NCBI GenBank assembly: GCA_029212275.1
Contig: JARGOI010000176.1
Coordinates: 1-5,906, forward strand
Reading direction: 5' to 3'
Source: Thalassolituus sp.
Lineage (GTDB): Bacteria; Pseudomonadota; Gammaproteobacteria; Pseudomonadales; Oceanobacteraceae
DNA: 5,906 nt
Shown in pieces: positions 1 through 5,071 of the stretch. A model generated the notes under the pieces. The model saw only the letters and a program-made list of their open reading frames with translations. It was not told the DNA's origin and made no database searches. A program made the position numbers and the translations under genes. Numbering within the stretch: position 1 is the first letter of the stretch; the number at the start of each line of letters is the position of its first letter.

Positions 1-30
1 TTACGATCACGCACTGGAGGTGCTCCTTGA
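1..30 (+). other. Possible 3' end of an upstream + strand gene overlapping pgm
   Basis: The frame beginning at base 1 is open for nine codons and stops at TGA 28-30. That stop overlaps the TTG start of pgm as TTGA, a common arrangement for translationally coupled genes. The nine residues (LRSRTGGAP) are too few to assign a family, and nine open codons can occur by chance. It could equally be non-coding leader sequence. Confidence 0.25.
16..20 (+). promoter_or_regulatory. Ribosome binding site deciding the TTG start of pgm
   Basis: GGAGG lies six bases upstream of TTG 27-29, which is ideal Shine-Dalgarno spacing. The next in-frame candidate, ATG at 48, has its nearest purine-rich stretch (TGGA) directly against the start codon, too close to serve. 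The TTG start is therefore preferred. Confidence 0.75.
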
Positions 31-1703
31 GTCAGTCGAATTCTGGAATGATTATTAACCCTTTGGCGGGGAAGAAGCCGCCAGAAGATAAGTTAACCAA
101 TGTTGCTCGGTTAATCACTGCTTACTACAGCAACACGCCGGATGCTTCTATTCCAGAGCAGCGAGTTGCCTTTGGCACATCGGGTCACCGCGGTAGTTCC
201 TTTAAGCGTTCGTTTAACGAAGCCCACGTACTGGCAATGAGCCAAGCGCTTTGCGAGTATCGCCAACTGAAAGGCATTACTGGCCCATTGTTTATCGGCA
301 TCGATACTCATGCGCTATCCGAACCTGCCTTTGTCAGTGCCCTCGAAGTGCTGGCTGCCAATGGCGTCGATGTGATGATGGCTGCCAACGGTGAATACAC
401 GCCTACGCCAGCGATTTCGCACGCTATTTTGTGTTACAACGCCAAACTCAGCAAAGACAGTAATTCTGGCTTAGCCGATGGTATCGTCATCACTCCCTCT
501 CACAATCCACCGGATAATGGCGGCTTTAAATACAACCCCACCAACGGTGGCCCAGCAGATACCGACGTGACCAGTTGGATAGAGCAACAAGCCAATCGCT
601 TTTTGGAAGACGGCCTTAAGGGCGTAAAACGCATGTCCTACCAAAAAGCCCTGAAAGCTTCTACCACGCATAAACACGACTTTTTAAACACCTATGTAAA
701 TGACTTAGGCAGCGTGATCGATATGGATCTGATCCGAAACGCCGGTGTGCGCATGGGTGTCGATCCTCTGGGCGGTGCGGGTGTGCATTATTGGCCTGCC
801 ATTGCCGAGCGTTATAAGTTGGATTTGACGGTTGTTAGTCAAACGGTTGATACGACCTTCCGGTTTATGAGTATGGATTGGGATGGCAAAATCCGCATGG
901 ACCCTTCGTCGCCTTATGCCATGCAAGGTTTGATTGATCTGAAAGATCGTTTTGATATCGCCTTTGCTTGCGACACCGATCACGACCGTCATGGCATTGT
1001 CACACCTAGCGCTGGCCTGATGCCGCCGAATCATTATCTTGCCGTGGCGATTAACTATTTGTTTCAAAATCGCCCTGAGTGGTCCGCCAGCACAGCAATT
1101 GGTAAAACGTTGGTGAGCAGTCAGATGATTGACCGTGTGGCCGACAAGCTAGGCCGTAAATTGATCGAAGTGCCGGTGGGCTTTAAGTGGTTTGCGGCAG
1201 GCTTGGTTGATGGTTCGCTCGGATTTGGTGGTGAAGAAAGCGCCGGTGCGTCTTTTTTACGCCGTAATGGCAAGGTTTGGTCAACTGACAAAGACGGTCT
1301 GATTCCAGCATTATTGTCGGCGGAAATGATTGCGAAAGAAGGCAAAGATCCGGCGCAAATCTATCAAGATCTGACCAAGAAGCTCGGCACGCCTTGTGAA
1401 AATCGTATTCAAGCCAGCGCCACGCCTGAGCAAAAAGCCAAGTTGTCTAAGTTATCGCCAGAGCAAGTTCGCTCTACCGAGTTGGCTGGAGAAACGATCC
1501 GAGCAGTGATGACTAAAGCACCGGGCAACGACGCCGCCATTGGTGGACTAAAGGTGGTGACCGATAACGGCTGGTTTGCTGCACGTCCGTCGGGTACCGA
1601 AGACATTTATAAAATCTACGCAGAAAGCTTTTCTGGTGACGCGCATTTGCAACGCTTATTAGACGAAGCCCAAGTGTTGGTGAATGACGCCCTTGATGGT
1701 TAG
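27..1703 (+). CDS. pgm: Phosphoglucomutase, alpha-D-glucose-phosphate specific
   Basis: This cytoplasmic enzyme interconverts glucose 1-phosphate and glucose 6-phosphate, linking glycolysis to UDP-glucose, glycogen and envelope sugar synthesis. The 558-residue protein follows E. coli Pgm (546 aa as recalled) along its whole length. It shows the substrate-loop start FGTSGHRG (49-56), the phosphoserine loop TPSHNPP with catalytic Ser158, the metal loop DTDHDRHG (316-323) with three aspartates for Mg2+, the sugar-recognition loop GGEESAGAS (401-409) and the phosphate-binding RPSGTED (520-526). All four domains of the alpha-D-phosphohexomutase fold are intact. The start is TTG, chosen because GGAGG lies six bases upstream. 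Starting at the ATG at 48 would give 551 aa. It is followed by its own terminator and so is separate from the hemN operon. No promoter for it is visible. Confidence 0.97.
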   Translation: MSQSNSGMIINPLAGKKPPEDKLTNVARLITAYYSNTPDASIPEQRVAFGTSGHRGSSFKRSFNEAHVLAMSQALCEYRQLKGITGPLFIGIDTHALSEPAFVSALEVLAANGVDVMMAANGEYTPTPAISHAILCYNAKLSKDSNSGLADGIVITPSHNPPDNGGFKYNPTNGGPADTDVTSWIEQQANRFLEDGLKGVKRMSYQKALKASTTHKHDFLNTYVNDLGSVIDMDLIRNAGVRMGVDPLGGAGVHYWPAIAERYKLDLTVVSQTVDTTFRFMSMDWDGKIRMDPSSPYAMQGLIDLKDRFDIAFACDTDHDRHGIVTPSAGLMPPNHYLAVAINYLFQNRPEWSASTAIGKTLVSSQMIDRVADKLGRKLIEVPVGFKWFAAGLVDGSLGFGGEESAGASFLRRNGKVWSTDKDGLIPALLSAEMIAKEGKDPAQIYQDLTKKLGTPCENRIQASATPEQKAKLSKLSPEQVRSTELAGETIRAVMTKAPGNDAAIGGLKVVTDNGWFAARPSGTEDIYKIYAESFSGDAHLQRLLDEAQVLVNDALDG

Positions 1704-1735
1704 TAAATGAGAGTCTTAAGTTTTTAATGACATTT

Positions 1736-1760
1736 AACCGAGCTTAGGCTCGGTTTTTTT
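1736..1760 (+). terminator. Intrinsic terminator of pgm
   Basis: A perfect 8-bp stem, AACCGAGC (1736-1743) with GCTCGGTT (1748-1755), closes a TTAG tetraloop. An uninterrupted T run (1754-1760) starts at the end of the stem. It begins 32 bases after the pgm stop. The opposite strand has no comparable U-tract, so it acts on + strand transcripts and insulates pgm from the FNR-controlled unit that follows. Confidence 0.93.
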
Positions 1761-1780
1761 ATGTTTGAACGCTTCAAAAA

Positions 1781-1794
1781 TTGATCTGTATCAA
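1781..1794 (+). promoter_or_regulatory. Perfect FNR/Anr box upstream of the small ORF-hemN-fnr unit
   Basis: TTGATCTGTATCAA matches the FNR consensus TTGAT-N4-ATCAA at all ten defined positions. Its centre (1787.5) is 41.5 bases before A1829, the start point predicted from the -10 element. That is the class II activator position, overlapping -35. No good sigma-70 -35 is present, as expected of an activator-dependent promoter. Because fnr is the third gene of this unit, the box implies positive autoregulation when oxygen is low. In Pseudomonas, hemN is a known Anr target. Confidence 0.92.
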
Positions 1795-1813
1795 GTCGCT
1801 ATCTGTATTGGTT

Positions 1814-1829
1814 TGCTAATCTGAACTTA
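1814..1829 (+). promoter_or_regulatory. Extended -10 and predicted start of the hemN operon promoter
   Basis: An extended -10 element, TG (1814-1815), one base, then TAATCT (1817-1822), is followed seven bases later by A1829 as the likely +1. The extended TG would compensate for the missing -35. The predicted 5' leader before the small ORF is 27 bases and contains its ribosome binding site. Confidence 0.7.
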
Positions 1830-1855
1830 GTCAAAAGAGACAAGAGGATTTAACC

Positions 1856-1987
1856 ATGCAACCTATCATAATCGAACTGCTTGCTTCACTTGCCGTGATC
1901 GGTGCCACCCTTGGTATTATGGGTTACATCTATTGGTTATTTTATAAAAAAATGATGATCGCCGAAAAAAGTAATCCGAAAGATTAA
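1856..1987 (+). CDS. Small single-helix membrane protein, FNR-controlled, first gene of the hemN-fnr unit
   Basis: A 43-codon ORF starts at ATG with AGAGGA (1843-1848) seven bases upstream and stops at TAA, 31 bases before hemN. The product is one hydrophobic helix (about residues 4-30) with a GxxxG pattern (Gly16, Gly20), a C-terminal aromatic cluster (Tyr24, Tyr26, Trp27, Phe29, Tyr30), then KK and a short charged tail ending NPKD. Positive-inside logic predicts the N-terminus in the periplasm and the C-terminus in the cytoplasm. I do not recognise the family. In Pseudomonas the region upstream of hemN holds cbb3-oxidase assembly genes including ccoS, but the acidic FDDLE-type motif of CcoS is absent. 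CcoQ-like or CydX-like oxidase accessory roles are possible only by topology and regulation. It is real with good probability because the FNR promoter and ribosome binding site point directly at it. Function is unknown. Confidence 0.8.
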   Translation: MQPIIIELLASLAVIGATLGIMGYIYWLFYKKMMIAEKSNPKD

Positions 1988-2005
1988 TTGAACTAAGAAA
2001 TCGAT

Positions 2006-2010
2006 CGGAG
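2006..2010 (+). promoter_or_regulatory. Ribosome binding site supporting the GTG start of hemN
   Basis: CGGAG lies eight bases before GTG 2019-2021. The resulting N-terminus reaches the conserved PRYTSYPTA motif after 17 residues, close to the E. coli HemN layout, so the GTG start is well supported. Confidence 0.7.
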
Positions 2011-2018
2011 AATCGCTT

Positions 2019-3431
2019 GTGAATTTCGAAGATATCAAACCATTGATAGAAAAATATCAAGGCCGTGGCCCTCGCTACACATCGTATCCTACGGCATTGC
2101 AATTTACCGACAAATTCACAGACGTTGATTATCAAGAGCATGTCTTCGCCAGCAATCAACAGCCGGTCCCTAGACCATTATCTTTATATTTTCATATCCC
2201 TTTTTGTCAGTCACTATGTTACTACTGCGGATGCAATAAAGTGGTTACCCATAAGATGTCGCAAGTCGAACATTATATGGATCATCTTTATCAAGAAATT
2301 GAAATGCAGAGTAATTTGTATGATGGTGATCGATTCGTCGAACAAATTCATTTAGGCGGCGGCACCCCTACGTATTTGTCTTCAGAAATGCTCGAAGAAA
2401 TGATGGAAGTGGTAGCGCAATCATTTCATTTAGGCTTGCCTTCTAAGTTGCAGATGGCCATCGAAATAGATCCGCGTACTGTTAATGCTCAGCGTGCTGC
2501 TGAACTCGTGGGTATTGGTTTTAATCGAGTCAGTTTGGGCGTGCAAGACTTAGATCCAGTGGTGCAAAAAGCCATTAATCGCGAACAAAGTTTTGAAGAA
2601 ATATCAGACATTGTCAGTGCGACACGTGATGCAGGTGGTGACTCGGTCTCTTTCGATTTACTGTATGGATTGCCGCATCAAACTCTGCCTAGGTTTCAAC
2701 AAACCCTGGAGCGCGTGCTGACTCTGAAACCCGATCGAATTGCGCTATATAACTACGCACACATGCCAGATAAAATAGCATCGCAACGCTTGATTGAAAC
2801 CTCTGCCTTACCCAGTGCTAGCGCGAAAATTGAACTCTTTTTGTTAGCTCATCGTGAATTAGATGCAGCCGGTTATGTGTATTTAGGGATGGATCATTTT
2901 GCCCTGCCGACCGATCCATTAGCCATCGCTTTTCGCAACAACACCATGCAGCGTAATTTTCAGGGATACTCTACCCATGCAGGTTGCGACTTAGTGGGTA
3001 TGGGTGTCAGTGCCATCAGTCACGTTAATGGTTGTTATTCGCAAAACTCAACCAGCATTAAAGCCTATTCAGAAAGTATCAGTCATAATCGTTTGCCGGT
3101 TGCTCGCGGATTTTCGTTAACGCACGACGATATGATTCGTGCCGACGTCATTCAACGATTAATGTGCCAAGGTTCTATTCATCCAGTCGAGATAAGTCGA
3201 ACTTACGATATCATTTTCGAACAATATTTTTACTCGGAACTTGATATATTGAAGGGATTTGTCAGTGATGGTATTTTGACCGTTCAGGACAATGGCTGGC
3301 AGGTCACTGATATAGGACGATATTTTTTGCGTTCCATAGCGATGGTGTTCGATGCTTCATTGCCTAAAGTGCAACAACCAAACGTCGCATTGCTTGTGAG
3401 TCAACAATCTGCGTATAGTAACCTTCTCTAA
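2019..3431 (+). CDS. hemN: Oxygen-independent coproporphyrinogen III dehydrogenase (radical SAM)
   Basis: This cytoplasmic enzyme oxidatively decarboxylates coproporphyrinogen III to protoporphyrinogen IX without oxygen, the haem-synthesis step needed under anoxia. The 470 residues align throughout with E. coli HemN (457 aa as recalled). Motifs include PRYTSYPTA (18-26), the radical-SAM cluster cysteines Cys63, Cys67 and Cys70 followed by Gly71-Cys72 as in E. coli, SAM-binding GGGTPTY (113-119), GVQD (174-177), YGLPHQT (216-222), MDHFA (291-295), RNFQGYST (312-319) and GMGVSAIS (327-334). The CxxxCxxCxC pattern marks true HemN rather than the related HemW family, which lacks the last cysteine. 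The C-terminal tail after FDASL is about nine residues longer than in E. coli and not recognisable. It is the second gene of an FNR-activated unit, with fnr 22 bases downstream. Confidence 0.97.
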   Translation: MNFEDIKPLIEKYQGRGPRYTSYPTALQFTDKFTDVDYQEHVFASNQQPVPRPLSLYFHIPFCQSLCYYCGCNKVVTHKMSQVEHYMDHLYQEIEMQSNLYDGDRFVEQIHLGGGTPTYLSSEMLEEMMEVVAQSFHLGLPSKLQMAIEIDPRTVNAQRAAELVGIGFNRVSLGVQDLDPVVQKAINREQSFEEISDIVSATRDAGGDSVSFDLLYGLPHQTLPRFQQTLERVLTLKPDRIALYNYAHMPDKIASQRLIETSALPSASAKIELFLLAHRELDAAGYVYLGMDHFALPTDPLAIAFRNNTMQRNFQGYSTHAGCDLVGMGVSAISHVNGCYSQNSTSIKAYSESISHNRLPVARGFSLTHDDMIRADVIQRLMCQGSIHPVEISRTYDIIFEQYFYSELDILKGFVSDGILTVQDNGWQVTDIGRYFLRSIAMVFDASLPKVQQPNVALLVSQQSAYSNLL

Positions 3432-3453
3432 TCGTTTTCTGGCAAACCTCGTT

Positions 3454-4167
3454 ATGGCTCTTATTCCCACAGCTTCCAGTCCTAAACAGCTACGATGCAG
3501 TCAATGTTCATTAGTAAAGCTGTGCTTGCCGGTCGGTCTCAATGATGAAGACATGATGCAGCTAGAAAGTATTATTGAAACGTCAAAAATCTATAAACAA
3601 AATGAATCGGTATATCGTGCGGGTGATCCGTTTCACCATGTCTATGCCGTTAAATCAGGAATGTTTCAAACCGTTGCAATTGATGCTAATGGCGATTCTC
3701 AAATTGTCGGTTTTCATTTGCCGGGTGAGTTGTTTGGTTTGGATGCGATCTATCCAGGACATTACACATCGACACCGGTGGCCGTTTCGTCATCAATCGC
3801 CTGCAGTATTGATTTTAAAGAACTGTCGACCTTAGCAACGCAAATGCCGTCTCTGCAACATCAGTTACTGACCTTGATGAGCAAAGAAATGCATGCTTCT
3901 CATGTGAATATGGGTGACCATTCTGCAGATCAGAAAATTGCAGGATTTATTCTTTCTTTATCCGCACGATACAAACAGCGTGGCTATTCCGCCAATCAGT
4001 TTCAGTTATTAATGTCGCGTAAAGATATTGCCAATCACCTAGGTATGGCACCAGAGACGGTCAGTCGTCTTCTTAAGCGCTTAATTAATGAAGATGTACT
4101 CGATATTAATCAGTCGGACATTACTATAAAAAATATGAAGTATCTGCAAGATACGGTTGGTCACTAA
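3454..4167 (+). CDS. fnr: FNR/Anr-family oxygen-sensing transcription regulator
   Basis: This CRP-superfamily regulator carries an oxygen-labile [4Fe-4S] cluster and controls anaerobic genes. Of 237 residues, Cys15, Cys18 and Cys24 (CxxCxxxxxC) plus Cys117 match E. coli Cys20, 23, 29 and 122. Ser19 and Leu23 next to the cluster are kept. The effector fold contains GDPFHHVY and the GFHLPGELFG roll. The recognition helix carries ETVSR with Glu201, Ser204 and Arg205, equivalent to E. coli Glu209, Ser212 and Arg213 that read TTGAT. Oddities: the dimer helix differs from E. coli (Ser125, Gln135 and Ser149 replace Asp130, Arg140 and Asp154), and three residues are missing before the DNA-binding domain. 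No Shine-Dalgarno precedes the ATG and no other start is in frame upstream after the hemN stop, which suggests coupling to hemN. Pseudomonads would call it anr. It likely acts on both FNR boxes in this window. Confidence 0.95.
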   Translation: MALIPTASSPKQLRCSQCSLVKLCLPVGLNDEDMMQLESIIETSKIYKQNESVYRAGDPFHHVYAVKSGMFQTVAIDANGDSQIVGFHLPGELFGLDAIYPGHYTSTPVAVSSSIACSIDFKELSTLATQMPSLQHQLLTLMSKEMHASHVNMGDHSADQKIAGFILSLSARYKQRGYSANQFQLLMSRKDIANHLGMAPETVSRLLKRLINEDVLDINQSDITIKNMKYLQDTVGH

Positions 4168-4282
4168 TCAATTTATAAATTAGCCACTTTATAAATTAGC
4201 CACGTCATAAGTTAATCACTGTATAAATGCTATTCGTAAAGATACATGTTATTTAAAACTAAATTTCATTCAAAACGATAAG
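4168..4282. other. AT-rich intergenic stretch after fnr without an intrinsic terminator
   Basis: Between the fnr stop and the ompW FNR box lies very AT-rich sequence with the tandem repeat at 4172-4203. There is no ORF with a ribosome binding site and no GC-rich hairpin plus T-run. The only short palindrome is AATTTATAAATT (4170-4181), too weak for a terminator. Some fnr transcripts may therefore run into ompW, or termination may be Rho-dependent. Confidence 0.6.
4172..4203. repeat. Perfect tandem duplication of a 16-bp unit, with decaying further copies
   Basis: TTTATAAATTAGCCAC occurs at 4172-4187 and again without a gap at 4188-4203. A third copy at 4204-4219 matches at 11 of 16 positions. 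The segment from 4220 keeps only the TATAAAT core. The array begins four bases after the fnr stop. It could be replication slippage, a protein-binding array or part of the 3' untranslated region. The phase is 16 bp, not one helical turn. Confidence 0.85.
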
Positions 4283-4296
4283 TTGATATAGATCAA
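4283..4296 (+). promoter_or_regulatory. Perfect FNR/Anr box upstream of ompW
   Basis: TTGATATAGATCAA matches the FNR consensus at all ten defined positions, and flanking G4282 and C4297 extend each arm to six bases. The centre (4289.5) is about 41 bases before the predicted start at 4330-4331, again class II. FNR control of ompW in E. coli and Anr control of its homologue oprG in Pseudomonas are established, so activation at low oxygen is expected here. Confidence 0.92.
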
Positions 4297-4317
4297 CATC
4301 TCAAAAAAATAAATCAG

Positions 4318-4331
4318 CATAATAAATTCAG
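4318..4331 (+). promoter_or_regulatory. -10 element and predicted start of the ompW promoter
   Basis: CATAAT (4318-4323) matches TATAAT at five of six positions. The start is predicted at A4330 or G4331. The distance to the FNR box is within one base of that at the hemN promoter. The predicted leader before the ompW start codon is about 39 bases. Confidence 0.7.
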
Positions 4332-4369
4332 GCAAGAAAATCACAGCCTAGAATCTTAGAGGAATTATC

Positions 4370-5047
4370 ATGCTGACTACATTGACAAAATTTAAACACG
4401 CAGAATCTAAATCTCGATCATTCAAAAAAAATATATTAGCCGCTTTAACTTTGGTCGTTGCTGGAAGCTCAATCAGTACAACGGCTTATGCCGAAGAAGA
4501 TACGTGGACTGCGCGAGTTGGAGCAAGCATTGTTAGTCCAGAAGTGAGCAACAGTAATAAGTTGAAAAATAGCTTGGGCGGCGGTGAGTTAGATGCGGAT
4601 ATCAATACTCAATTGAGCGCCAGTTTAAGCTATCGTTTAAATACTGACTTTTCTTTGGAGCTGCTTGCCGCAGCACCGTTCACGCATGATATTTCGCTCA
4701 AAGGCACAGGTAAAATTGCTTCGACTAAACAGCTGCCTCCGACGCTAAGTTTGATTTATGACTTGCCTTTGGGTGAGCAGATGCCACTATCCGTTTACAC
4801 CGGCGTCGGCGTAAACTATACCTTGTTTTTTGACGAGCAGTCGTCTTTAGGAAATCTTGTGTTGGATGACTCTGTTGGTTTAGCGTTATTGTTAGGGACT
4901 GATATTCCAATCAACGATTCTGTTGGCCTAAATGCGTCAGTTCGTTGGATGGATATTAATACCGATGTGCATTTAAATGGTACTAACTTAGGTGAACTAG
5001 AAATTGATCCTTGGGTTTATAGCTTTGGTTTTGCGTATCACTATTAA
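4370..5047 (+). CDS. ompW: OmpW-family outer membrane beta-barrel protein
   Basis: OmpW proteins are eight-stranded outer-membrane barrels proposed to pass small hydrophobic molecules. The 225 residues carry a signal peptide with a hydrophobic core at about 22-33 and an AYA site predicting cleavage after Ala41. The mature part matches OmpW landmarks: ELLAAAPFTHDI, LPPTLSLIY, YTGVGVNYTLFF, a WMDINTD segment and DPWVYSFGFAYHY with alternating aromatics at the C-terminal strand. The last residue is Tyr rather than the commoner Phe. AGAGGA (4358-4363) six bases upstream supports the ATG. The pre-cleavage region has an unusually long, polar and basic N-terminus of about 20 residues. ompW has its own FNR-dependent promoter and ends in a terminator within the convergent gene. 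The OmpW/OprG assignment is firm; the cargo is unknown. Confidence 0.93.
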   Translation: MLTTLTKFKHAESKSRSFKKNILAALTLVVAGSSISTTAYAEEDTWTARVGASIVSPEVSNSNKLKNSLGGGELDADINTQLSASLSYRLNTDFSLELLAAAPFTHDISLKGTGKIASTKQLPPTLSLIYDLPLGEQMPLSVYTGVGVNYTLFFDEQSSLGNLVLDDSVGLALLLGTDIPINDSVGLNASVRWMDINTDVHLNGTNLGELEIDPWVYSFGFAYHY

Positions 5048-5071
5048 TGCAATAACGTGAGACTTGCTTGG

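Noticed and set aside
705..1067. 120-codon open frame on the - strand within pgm
   Set aside because: It lies wholly opposite a conserved enzyme, shows no known motif, and has the composition expected of an antisense shadow.
1856..1987. Assignment of the small ORF as ccoS
   Set aside because: Position and topology would fit, but the conserved acidic FDDLE-type stretch after the helix is absent, so the name is not supported.
2043..2060. TTGAT and ATCAA half-sites near the start of hemN
   Set aside because: The half-sites are separated by eight bases instead of four and lie inside the hemN coding sequence, so they do not form an FNR box.
1917..2159. 80-codon open frame on the - strand across the small ORF and hemN start
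   Set aside because: It overlaps two better-supported + strand genes and its product has no recognisable pattern.
3739..3752. FNR-box-like TTGGATGCGATCTA inside fnr
   Set aside because: It matches only seven of ten defined positions and is explained by the conserved coding sequence for FGLDAI.
4164..4183. CTAAT/ATTAG pairing and AATTTATAAATT palindrome as an fnr terminator
   Set aside because: The stems are short, AT-only or nearly so, and not followed by a T-run.
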